From assembly GCA_022747635.1 (NCBI GenBank), contig JAKTNV010000007.1, positions 6,401,497-6,465,496 on the forward strand: a stretch of DNA of 64,000 nt, written 5' to 3'. This stretch comes from Hetaerina americana (taxonomy: Eukaryota > Arthropoda > Insecta > Odonata > Calopterygidae). This document shows positions 55,093-64,000 of this stretch, piece by piece. Each line of letters begins with the position of its first letter. Positions within the stretch are counted from its first letter, which is position 1. The notes under the pieces are model-generated. The model was not told the origin of the DNA. It was given only the letters and a program-made list of their open reading frames with translations, and made no database searches. The position numbers and the translations under genes were made by a program.

Positions 55093-57021
55093 TATAAAAC
55101 TTGGACAGCAACAAACAATGTAAGAACACATAAAAAGAACACTCACACGCTATTTCTTAATAATGTGGACGGAATTTAGCTCCGTCTTCCTCAGAAGAAT
55201 ATCAATATACACATACACAATGAAAAACTCCGGCCTCTTCAAATGTTCACCCCATCACCAAGATCAACAGAAACTAATAAGGTTTCTGTCAATCCAAGTG
55301 ATATCCCCCACTGGAGGAAACCAACCAGGGTTCCTTCGTTTAAACAGAAAAGTGAGAGAGTTTTGCTAAGCTGGCAAATTGGGATTCACCCGGTGGATAT
55401 AATGAGGCGGTGGGTGGGTGGGAGAAGGGGACTTGACGGAGGGAAGGAAGCGAGGGCCGAAGACACAACCGCCCTCTCTCCTCCCCTTGTCAACTCTGAT
55501 TATTTCAGATTAGGCTTTTTCGTCTGCTCTGCTCGTTACCGAAGCCTGATTTGTCTCCTTCCTCCTCATTATACGCACTCGAGCAACTCTCTCCCTTTCC
55601 CACTCACCCACCACTTGCCAATCTTAACTGTGGTTCTCTCGCTCATTGATGACCCAGACAAATGGGGAGCTCAGTTTCGAACCCGTTTGAGGTTCAACCA
55701 AAAATATCGAACCTTCAAAATTGTTTTCCATCGAAAGTGGATAGACCTTGTTTGGTGTGAGGACTTGGGACAGATATGTACTGTTCATCGCAAGTGGATG
55801 CGATCCACAAACGCAAAAGGAAACCAACTCTGAGCACAATGAAAGAGAGGAGAAATAAAAGGGGAGTAGTAGTTTGGGAGGATCTCAGAATTGGAAGAGG
55901 CAGTCAAAGGAGGAAAATTAATTGGAATCTGAGGAATTAAGTTAACGAAACGGAGAGAAAGAAGTTAATTTGCTCCATTTTGCTTGATGACTTATAGATG
56001 TCGGAGAAGTAATGGCAGAAAATCGACGAGACCTCGATGAATCATCTTCCTCAAATTCTATGGATCATGAAGGAAGTTGTGGCATCAAAGTGGGCTTTGA
56101 AAGGCATGAAATCCGCCGAATGTGCCACCTAAGTGGAAGCAAAAATTTGTCAGAGAATTGGGAATTTAATCATTAGCAACGGACGCACAAAAAACTGAGC
56201 GAAACAAATAAGTTCTGATGGTCACAGACTAAAGCATGTTCTAGGTATTAATTAGCATTACTTATACCCTGGCATAACGGAGACATTCCGCCGAATATGG
56301 CCTTCGGTGAACCCATTTGCGACTTCAGGTTCCCTTTCACCTGCTTAACCGATATGTGAGCGGTGAAATTTGTTTTTTAACGTGACGTTAAAATATAACT
56401 CCACCTACATCCCCCTTCCGTTATGTGTTGATCGTTAATTATTTATCGAGATATTTCTTCCCACAAATACTTAGTACGTTCTTGGCAGCACAAAAACACG
56501 GCGTTATCAGGGATCTAGTGTTTGATGTCAGGGCATGGAATCCCCGGCGCCCCGGGGCAGCGTTTCTACGTGAACATTTATGACGAGCATTTATTGTTTT
56601 ATATCATTTGTGGCAAGAAATGAAATATTTTGACTTAATTTATTTCATCAATATAGGTCGTAAAGGCAAAAGTGCGTAAAATTTATAAGCGCTGTTTAGA
56701 CCCATTTACTAGCACCGGGACACCAATTTTAATATCGTCAAAATGTTATTCCTCACGCCATGAAAGATGAAAGGACCCCGGAACTGATGTGAATTGATGC
56801 ACAAATACGGTATACGAAAGAAACTCTCATTTTAAGTCAATTGATTTGATTATAGAAGAGAGTTGAAAATATTCTTGTTAAGTATTTCAAACGAAATTCA
56901 ATATAAATTAATATTAGATACGATAAAAGACAATGTAAATGCGATTGTTGGTACGCATGTGGCTTTTGACGATTTTAAAGGATTCTTATGTAGTATTTGA
57001 ACAGTTTTTAGGCTGAAATAG
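55093..57021. other. Unassigned DNA
   Basis: 55,170-55,182 holds a short hairpin (GACGGA...TCCGTC) next to a TGTGAGTGT...TTTATGTGTT block (minus strand, 55,120-55,150) that resembles the palindrome arm at 33,193-33,230. The 196-codon frame 55,243-55,833 has no domain. 55,390-55,620 is C/T-rich. 55,850-57,021 is AT-rich with nothing recognised. Confidence 0.45.
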
Positions 57022-57240
57022 GAGGTATATTCGAAAAGTCAGAGACGTTTTGGCATGACACATATTCATTAAAAAAAACTTTTGATGACGGTTTTAGTTT
57101 CCCAAAGGCCGACTTCTACTTCTTCAACTTCACTTTAACTTCGCTGCACCAGCTCCTTCAATCCATCGGCATAGAAGTTCGCCGCCTGGGAATCAGAGGC
57201 AGTTTCCCTTCGTCTTCAAACCATAGCAAGCGCAAGGAGA
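57022..57240 (-). pseudogene. Mariner C-terminal fragment with candidate terminus
   Basis: The minus strand reads ASDSQAANFYADGLKELVQR, the conserved last segment of one mariner subgroup ('WLRSQAADFYAAGI.KLV.R'), then a stop and diverged sequence. About 90 bp beyond it, GTCTCTGACTTTTCGAATATACC (to 57,027) is a plausible inverted terminus of that subgroup, but the other end is missing. Confidence 0.55.
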
Positions 57241-58912
57241 GAAAATAGTCTCTTCAGGTGCAAGGTTCGCACTGTGGTCAAAAATTAAACATTACTTTCT
57301 CCTTGTGTTTGTCAATTTTCCTTTGCACAAAATTTATGATATCCGAGCTTTTCCGTAACAATCGCGTGAAAAATTGTGATCCGTCAAACAAGAGAAAATT
57401 TATCAGCCAGACCACTCCGATCGATCGATTTATTATCGATCTTGCTTTACGATTTCACCAGTTGGTTTGCCCGGGGCCTGCCACTCCGCTCTTTATCATT
57501 CACATTTGTGCGGATATTTATGAATGCTATCGATGCCATTGTCTAACCTTTCAGTCACTCATTGCTGTAAGCCCATGCACCACCAGCTCTCGATGAGTTT
57601 GAGCAGCCGACGATGCTTTTGGTCTCAAAATATCGAGTCCCAGCACGAAATTCCCAAATGTTGGGAGCAAGGATTTTAGCGGACGTCGTTCTCTGCATTT
57701 ACCGACAGGCAAACGACTATCGAAACAAAACAATAACTGTAATGTCTTTTGCAGCAACCGCTAGATGGTGTTGCATGCTTACAACTGTGTTCTAACCCGC
57801 CAATATTACAATATAAAAGAGATGCTATTCGTATTTGAGTATATGATTTTGCTTATTACTAGTATACACGGAATGTTAATTGACTGCCCGAAATGTTAAA
57901 TATAAACCGTCCCGGGGAGTGAAGTCTCCCCTTCACCGGTCATTATTATTAAGAAACGCATGGTATTGACAGAAAGAAACATGGCGAAAGTGAAACTGTG
58001 GTTTGCTAGAAGTAGAAACTTAAAACTAGGAATAAAATATGAAATCTTAGCCTGACAAGAAAGGAAAGCCGACAGTGCTTTATACAAGCAAGTACAACTA
58101 TGAACGTCACTACCTGCCCTTCGATTTATTAGAATTGGCTAGTAAATTCAATCTCATAAGCAAGACCTACTCACACACTAGATACGTTATATTGATTTTT
58201 AATTTCCTCTATTGGCACGGATATAAGATCATGACCCTCCTAGTGAGAGAATGGAGTGGGTAGAACCAAAAATGTGGTTTTCGAGGATAAAACAGTGTGA
58301 TTGGTTCAAGGGATCCTCCATTCTCACTGCCTCCCCAAATACCTTGGCGAGGGTCTCGACATCCCTCGCTTGAAGAGAAATAAAATCCAGGGTTTCAGTG
58401 GATTAAGGGTTCTCGACAGAGATACTCGTCCGAAGAATTGGAACTCGCCAGACCTGAATCCATCCCACGAGGCGATAGGGGGAGAGAGAGAGCGGTGCGA
58501 GCTGAAAGAGGGGCTTAGGATGAGGAGAGACAACAACCCTTTTAATCCGCCCTCCGATCACCCACCCATCCCTCTAGTCGCGGGTGTAGGAGGGGGCTGC
58601 GGGGGGAGAGGACAAGGTCCCCGGGGACTCGGTCGGTGGTGGCCCGCGGGCGTCGATTTAGGGGTACTGCCAAAATCCGAGAGGGACCGAATCCTCGGCA
58701 CTCTTCCCGCCTTTCTTCTCCTCGCTTAATTAGCTTTGGGTTCAGTCTCCAGGGAGGAGGAGACGAGATAGTGACAAAGAGATAAGAGGAAAGATTCCGG
58801 TAACGTGAAGCATCCTGATGAATGAGCAGAAAACCTCGCATTATTATCCATGGATAGCATAGATTACGAGTCACTGAAGATGCCACGCACGCCTAGGAAT
58901 AGATGGATATTT
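57241..58912. other. Unassigned DNA with a GC-rich patch
   Basis: Nothing recognised in 57,241-58,300. 58,430-58,760 is G-rich and CpG-containing; its frames (58,301-58,729) are compositional. Confidence 0.45.
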
Positions 58913-59230
58913 TAGTACCCTGCAAGCCACCGTTTTGGTGAGTGGAAGGGGTGAACACGCCCAAGACTAATTTTGACCCGAATATCACACTACCGCGGTC
59001 GGACAATGCTATTCTGATCCCGTATCGTTTGGTGAAAAAATGACATCTTAAATATATCTGTTCTACACTTGACCTCTATACTTTTATCGGCATGATCTCT
59101 CCTACCGTAGTACAATGAGGGTAATAATACATTTTTAACGTCACTGCTAAAGAGACGTCCTTCTATATTATGTAACAGATTTAATCTTTAATTTAACCTT
59201 CTCTCTGTGAGTGATACCAATAATATTTGA
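58913..59230 (-). pseudogene. CR1-B RT C-terminal and 3'-end fragment
   Basis: The reverse complement aligns in order with 19,500-19,790: GTCTCTTTAGCRRTGAC, TAGGAGAGATSATG, AAGTGTAGAACAGAT, TTTAAGATG, GGGTCAAAATTAGTCT, then GGTGGCTTGCAGGGTAC. Coding remnants include KCRTDIFKMSFF. It is in the opposite orientation to the adjacent LINE-Z remnant. Confidence 0.7.
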
Positions 59231-59342
59231 CTGAAGCAAATCATTGAAACTAATCGCTGAATCAGAAGGAATAGTTTTACTATTGCATTACGATACTTTA
59301 CGTGGAAAGAAATGCGATGAAGATGAGACTTGAGCCTGAGAC

Positions 59343-59770
59343 TCAGTTCGAACAACGCAGAGGTAAAGAAACGCTATTAATCATACTAAGTCGTAGATTA
59401 ATCATGGAAAGATTCAGAAAGATTAGCTGGAAAACTCTCAGTAATTGCAAGTAATGCAGTGATTTCATCGTTATGGAAATAGGCTTTTGATAATGTCGAC
59501 TACGAAATTATGCTCACACCATGGAAAACCTTAAGATGGAATGAAGATACGGAAGATTGATCACCCAGCAACCTGCAAGCCTCTGTCACCTTCTAAGTGC
59601 TATCCGGCACTACGTATTTAATAGCAAGCTTTCCTAAGGAAGTGGGTCAAGGTTGTGGCAACTCACCGTTGCTATTCAGCGTTTACATCGAACAGGGCTT
59701 CAAATATTTTGGAGTTGGGAACAAAAATGAAGTTGGCATTGATGTAAGACTTTAAAGCACCTTATAATTC
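59343..59770 (+). pseudogene. LINE-Z RT remnant, upstream of SINE
   Basis: Frames on the plus strand give QFEQRRGKETLLIILSRRLI, MERFRKIS, then FDNVDYEIMLT (motif A region), WNEDTED, GQGCGNSPLLFSVYIEQGF (motif B and following), VGIDVRL, and STL-x-F at the SINE junction. Many stops. It differs in wording from LINE-X and LINE-Y, so it is a separate family or a very old copy. Confidence 0.65.
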
Positions 59771-59771
59771 A

Positions 59772-60045
59772 TGTGGGTCACGGTAGTTCAGGGATAGAGC
59801 GTTGGACTACTGACTAGAGGGCCCGGGCTTGATTCCCGGGCAAGGCACTCTGGGCACCTGCAGCTCTATCCAAGCTATGTAATTTTTTGGTTACCAGATC
59901 TTCCTGGGAAACCATAACCTGCACAGGGAAAGGAACTGGCCCCCCTTTATACCCTGATGTGTGAATTTCACACGCCGTATAGGGCTTAGTACTGGGTGAA
60001 CTCTACTATCACCTACCAAACCGACCTTCGGGTTGATTACTGCGT
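59772..60045 (+). mobile_element. tRNA-derived SINE, copy 2, inside LINE-Z
   Basis: The head GGTCACGGTAGTTCAGGGAT, AGAGCGTTGGACTACTGACT has a good A box (TAGTTCAGGGATAG) and B box (GCTTGATTCCCGGG, 59,827-59,840). The body matches copy 1 at 7.7 kb. It interrupts LINE-Z between the F that starts the catalytic loop and ALVTDNDE that normally follows the two aspartates. The 3' border is near a T-rich run (60,050-60,058). Target duplication is not clear. Confidence 0.75.
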
Positions 60046-60058
60046 TTCTGGTTTTTTT

Positions 60059-60480
60059 ATTGCATTAGTGACAGACAATGATGAGTAGCTGTAAACCCCA
60101 TCTAGTACTTGTGGGAAACAGCTGAAGGACTAAGATGGACTGAAAACCAATAGAAATAAATGATGGTATTTAATTGCACTGCAGACGGAGGAGGACAGTT
60201 AGATGGAGATAAATTGCCGCGGATTTAAGACGTCCTGTTATCTTGAAAGTATAACTTCATCCAATTGTAACTGGTCATCAGAGACAGGATATCAGAAAAA
60301 TAATCATTTCTGATGAAAAATAGGAATTTAAATTTCAATCAAACCGGAAAAGATGTTTGAAAAAATTCCATTAAATATACGCTCGGAGAATGGAAACTGC
60401 ATGATTCAGAAAGTATAATTCTCTCGGGGAGAAGGGGGGAAAACCAAAAGAAAAATCAAACTTTTGAAGTGCAGTTCTTG
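60059..60480 (+). pseudogene. LINE-Z RT remnant, downstream of SINE
   Basis: Plus strand: ALVTDNDE continues the RT after its catalytic loop; then the post-palm pieces KTNRNK, DGDKLPRI, YLES-like and NCNWSSE, in the order expected of LINE RTs. The reading is interrupted by several stops. 60,481-61,440 beyond it holds no feature I can name; a pair of opposing frames at 61,113-61,391 has no domain. Confidence 0.55.
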
Positions 60481-61450
60481 CACGTCACGCGTTAAAATAC
60501 CCCGCACAAGCAAATCAAACAATGTACAAGTTTTGGAAAGATCGGAGAAGTCGAGAGATGCAATACAAGACAGGAGAAGAAAGCTAGAAAGACGCTTGGT
60601 TAAGATTAGTGTATATATATAAATATGCTAAGGGAATGATGAAAGCAACCAAAAAAAAATTAACAATTAAAATTCAAATTTTTGGATGGTATGAAAAGTG
60701 AAGCGGATTTCAAATGATTAGAAATGAACAGAGTTCCTTTCATGCAGAGATGTGACAAATGCTACTGACCACTCCTCTAGGTCGGAGGTATGGAAGACGA
60801 TTACATCGATTCCAGAACGTAAATGAGAAATTGCGAAATTGTAGGCGTAAAATGGTGGAATTCGAACATACTAATACGATGACTACATGATAACATTCTT
60901 TCACTAGATATTAATTTACTATAAGATCAAGTTCGATACCCTACATCATTTTCAGGTATTGATATTGCAATTCTAAGCACTAACCTAAACTAGTCGTGTA
61001 TCATCAAATGAAGCAATCAATATCTGGTGGAAAAGTTTAATCATTTGGTCATTACTGGAAAATATCTCTTTAAGGCAGGTCGAAACTTCTGAAAATAGCA
61101 TGATATGTAATGTTAAAAGATTTTGATAAAGGTTGCTAATCTAGCACCCACTGCCACACACATTACTGGTGGATCTTGTAGGTTATTAAATGTAGAACAC
61201 GTGGGACAAAAAGGAAAAGAAGCGAAGGCAGCGCCGATCCGATGGATACGTGTGGTGGGATCAATGCGAGTTCCGGAGAATCCACCTGCCTTGGACGTCT
61301 CCCTTGTTTTTCCATCAAACCTTTGATTTTGGGACTTAAAGGTAAAATTTTGTGCAGGCATAATTTCTAATCCATGGCTGAGTTTGTTCATAGCTTACGA
61401 AAACCTACGATAAAATTATCGATTGAAAGTCAACGGAAAGATTCGGCTAA

Positions 61451-62485
61451 GTCGATGCAGTATTCCTGGATTTCAAAAAAGCCTTCGACAAAGTCCCACA
61501 CAATAAATTGTTACACAAACTTAAATACTATGGGATCAATAAGAAAATAATTAATTGGATTAGGGACTTCTTGTCAAACCGCAAACAAATAGTAGTCATA
61601 GATGGGTTGTGCTCAACGGAGAGAGATGTTACTTCGGGCGTCCCCCAGGGAAGTGTAATAGGGCCTCTTCTGTTCTTAATATACATAAATGACTTAAGCA
61701 CACACGTTAGTAGCAATCTAAGGTTATTTGCTGACGACACGGTGATATACAGGGAAATAAGGAGCCAACTAGATCGCGAGCTACTCTCTAGAGACTTAGA
61801 CAATATCTCGGGATGGTGCAATAAATGGGGATTAACACTTAATATAGATAAATGTGCAGTTTTGAAATTTTGGAATAAAGGAAGCGAGGAACAGGATATA
61901 AACTACAAAATAGAGGGTTCAGTATTGACTACGGCAAATCAAGTTAAATATTTGGGGGTTGTTCTAACACCACGCCTTTCATGGGGAGCACATATCAGGA
62001 CAATATGCGGATCAGCTTTAAAGAAACTTGGCTTCATAAAACGGGTGGTGGGGAAATGTAATGAAAAAGTTAAAGAGAGGTGTTATTTTGCTCTAGTTAG
62101 ACCTCATTTGGAATATGCCGCAAGTATTTGGGAACCGTGGGAGAAAATTTGGCAAAAAGAATTAGATAAAGTCCAGAGAAAATCCGCTAGATTCGTTAAA
62201 AATTGTTATGATAAAAACACAAGTGTGACAGGTCTCTTAGGGGATTTAGGCTGGGAACCACTTGAAGTGCGGAGAGAACAAGCGAGGCTTAGACTTTTAG
62301 AAAGGTTCAGAACAAACGAGTTTAAATATGACACTGAAGGAATTATAATGGCCCCACACTACTTAGGTAGATCAGACCACAAAGATAAACTAAGGGAGAT
62401 AGATTCCAAGACAGATAGGTACAAATACTCATTCTTTCCCCGAACAATCAGTAATCATAATAGCAAGAAACCGAAGTCACTTTAG
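61451..62485 (+). pseudogene. CR1-like reverse transcriptase, C-terminal 344 codons, open
   Basis: Uninterrupted frame. In order: motif A VFLDFKKAFDKVPHNKL (aspartate kept), NWIRDFLSNRKQ, motif B SGVPQGSVIGPLLFLIYIND, catalytic LRLFADDTVIYRE (both aspartates kept), LNIDKCAVLKF, KYLGVVLTPRLSWGAHI, CYFALVRPHLEYAASIWEPW, RKSARFVKNCYDK, LGDLGWEPLEVRREQARLRL, TDRYKYSFFPRTI. The C-terminal half is typical of CR1/L2-type elements. The endonuclease and RT fingers are absent (an upstream stop at 61,448), so it cannot act alone. Confidence 0.85.
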
Positions 62486-62804
62486 AAATATTAAAAACTT
62501 TGAATTTACAAGTCGGAACAAAATTAAACACTATAGAGATGTTAGGTATACTTTCAGGTGCATGTGTATGTTAGTTGGTAGTTTGAGTGTTTGCATGTGT
62601 GTGGGGTGTAAGTGTTCATGCATGAATGTATGCCATGTTTTTTTTTTTTTTTATATATGATTTTGTTGTTATTGCATGCGATTTTTTATTTTATTTTTTT
62701 TCTTTTTTATTTTTCTTTTCTAAATTATGGGTGGTGTCCTAGCACCCCCCGCCACACGCCCTTGCGGCGGCTTGCGGGGTATTGAGTAGATGTAGATGTA
62801 GATG
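61451..62804 (+). mobile_element. CR1-A LINE, best preserved copy
   Basis: 5'-truncated copy that begins inside the RT palm at motif A and runs to the natural 3' end: stop at 62,485, a 3' UTR of about 320 bp with T-rich stretches, a terminal hairpin block (CACCCCCCGCCACACGCC ... GGCGGCTTGCGGGG, 62,741-62,779) and a (TAGATG)3 tail (62,787-62,804). It is the reference for CR1-A fragments at 16.7, 38.7, 39.2 and 48.5 kb. Confidence 0.85.
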
Positions 62805-63040
62805 TTATTATAAGCAAATAAGCTGGAACATTGACAATAATCGAACCGCCAATTTGGCGTAATACAACGTCCTTGTAATGGAGTATTATTTCAACAATTG
62901 TAATGCAGGTAGTTATAACACCGAACATCTTTCCCGGGATGGGGGGGAGGGGGGGCGATGTACACAAGCAATTTCAGCGCGGCAAACTAACGAACCGCTG
63001 GATATTTCGCAGGGCCTAACCCTCTCGCCACAATGATTTT
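62805..63040. other. Unassigned DNA
   Basis: Includes a G-run at 62,940-62,956; nothing recognised. Confidence 0.5.
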
Positions 63041-63195
63041 CCTCACCTGTGCGTGACGTCACTCCATGTTCGGCCAATAGTAACCACGGTTCGTGGAGTG
63101 CGCAATTTCCCTGTATGCGAGTTATTCACGTTTTGGTCGCCGCAGCTGGTGTGACGTCAACGGCGTCACGCCACCTTGCTCCATGACGCACATGA
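63040..63195. promoter_or_regulatory. Cluster of CRE (TGACGTCA) sites
   Basis: Two perfect palindromic TGACGTCA sites (63,054-63,061 and 63,152-63,159), a half site CGTCA at 63,164 and an AP-1/CRE-like TGACGCA at 63,184, with a CCAAT box at 63,074 and an E box CAGCTG at 63,143. CREB/ATF-type bZIP proteins bind such sites. The next 800 bp (to 64,000) is CpG-containing and has a further GACGTCA at 63,567. A promoter or enhancer is plausible; the gene it would serve is outside the window. Confidence 0.35.
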
Positions 63196-64000
63196 GAAAC
63201 ACGCACGTTCTCCTTCGACACCTTCAGCAACAGGCTGTCTGTGATATTACTTTTTAGAGTGTACGCAACAAATGAATGCATTAATCCTTTGAATTAGTTC
63301 TTTTAAATGACTCCAAAACACAAATAAGCTGGGAATATTCACCCACAGTTTGGATGAGCGATGTTAAAATTTTCACCTCCTCATTTATATGTGGAATGTG
63401 AAGTTGTTCGTTTCTACTTTTTAAAATATCTATACACATTTATATTGGTGCGTGAATTAACTCCCTTCTCTGGCGCAATAGCTTGGTTCGGTACCATAAG
63501 ATACTCTCTTGACGACCCGTGCGAAGCCAAGCAACGGTGACACGGTTCGAAAACGCCGACGACCGACGTCAGATCTAAACACTTGAGCACTCTTCACACA
63601 TTTTTATGGGAACCGTATGTTTCGCAAGGTTTAAAACACAACCGTTTAGGGCGACGAAACCCACCGTTCTGACTTAGGTTTCCTCAATTGGTAAGCGAAC
63701 ATACGGTCCTAATTGACCGCGGCTATTTTTTATTGTAAATGAAAGAAAAAAGGAAACCAAAAAAATCTAAACTACAACCTTCACTTTACTTTCCTTTGGC
63801 AAAAATCGAAAGAGTCCTTAATTAACAGCTAGACATCGAATGGAGCGGATCCGAAGCCAAACGGAGGAATCGGGACGAGGGTTGAGAGGGGAAAGAAGCC
63901 CGGCTCGCTCCCCTCCCTACCACTAAATGAAAGGAAGAAAAAACTCGCCGTTCTCAGATAGGAAAGGGACGCCTATCCCTTCCCGTCCTCCCCCAAAGAC
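63196..64000. other. CpG-containing unassigned DNA with inverted repeat
   Basis: GGAACCGTATGTTTCGC (63,609-63,625) and GCGAACATACGGTCC (63,693-63,707) form an inverted repeat around 67 bases, one base longer on the left. Nothing else recognised to the end of the window. Confidence 0.45.

Noticed and set aside
55243..55833. 196-codon plus-strand frame
   Set aside because: No domain, heterogeneous composition including a C/T-rich segment; no transcript or splice evidence.
1..64000. CRISPR array, prokaryotic operon or ribosome-binding sites
   Set aside because: No regularly spaced repeats and all evidence points to a eukaryotic repeat-rich locus.

Overview
This window looks like a repeat-dense, gene-poor stretch of an arthropod nuclear genome, probably an insect. 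That is an inference from the mix of families: several mariner lineages, CR1-like and Jockey-like LINEs, Penelope-like remnants, tRNA-derived SINEs and long (TA)n tracts. Base composition is AT-rich, broken every few kb by short G/C-rich, CpG-containing patches. I found no host protein gene, rRNA or ordinary tRNA gene that I could defend. Almost every recognisable coding stretch is a decayed transposon, so the window reads as intergenic or deep-intronic DNA.

Element families (names used only here). Jockey-like LINE at 2.4-4.6 kb (-). CR1-A: best copy 61.45-62.80 kb (+), fragments at 16.7, 38.7, 39.2 and 48.5 kb. CR1-B: 18.85-19.81 kb (+), fragments at 10.98, 14.2, 14.4 and 58.9 kb. LINE-X: 11.4, 11.98-12.62, 29.1, 30.59-31.35 and 50.0 kb. 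LINE-Y: 32.0-32.9, 40.1 and 46.25-48.19 kb. LINE-Z: 59.34-60.48 kb. An isolated apurinic-type endonuclease domain lies at 39.36-40.12 kb. Penelope-like pieces lie at 37.4 and 51.4 kb. Mariner remnants lie at 12.9, 23.6, 26.1, 34.0-35.0, 44.6, 46.5-47.6, 50.4, 54.2-55.1 and 57.0 kb.

Layout. 0-2.4 kb: G/C-rich tracts and a CpG-rich candidate regulatory patch. 2.4-4.6 kb: Jockey-like LINE. 4.6-11 kb: sparse DNA with a SINE, a LINE scrap and a small inverted-repeat element. 11-15.1 kb: LINE-X, a mariner and two copies of a tRNA-like element with long terminal inverted repeats. 16-20 kb: CR1-A, an unassigned LINE and CR1-B remnants. 20-29 kb: few elements, two diverged mariner 5' ends in opposite orientation, G/C-rich patches. 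29-36 kb: a third tRNA-like element next to LINE-X carrying a 113-bp-arm palindrome, LINE-Y, a second large palindrome between (TA)n tracts, a mariner, and three consecutive hairpins. 36-41 kb: Penelope-like, CR1 tail, endonuclease remnant, and a SINE with an 11-bp target duplication. 44-51 kb: mariners, one nested in LINE-Y. 51-57 kb: Penelope endonuclease scrap, a candidate regulatory block, and a mariner with one near-open frame that lacks the catalytic centre. 59-63 kb: LINE-Z with a SINE inserted at its catalytic motif, and the best preserved RT (CR1-A). 63-64 kb: a CRE-rich block.

How parts relate. The SINE-like units have Pol III-type boxes and would need LINE enzymes in trans; CR1 and LINE-X copies end in conserved stem-loops of the kind LINE reverse transcriptases can recognise. 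None of the mariner remnants can encode an active transposase; several have lost the central catalytic segment but keep the DNA-binding N-terminus. The items most worth pursuing are the tRNA-core element with ~85-bp inverted termini, the covarying LINE-X 3' hairpin, the two large palindromes, and the recurrent mariner core deletions.
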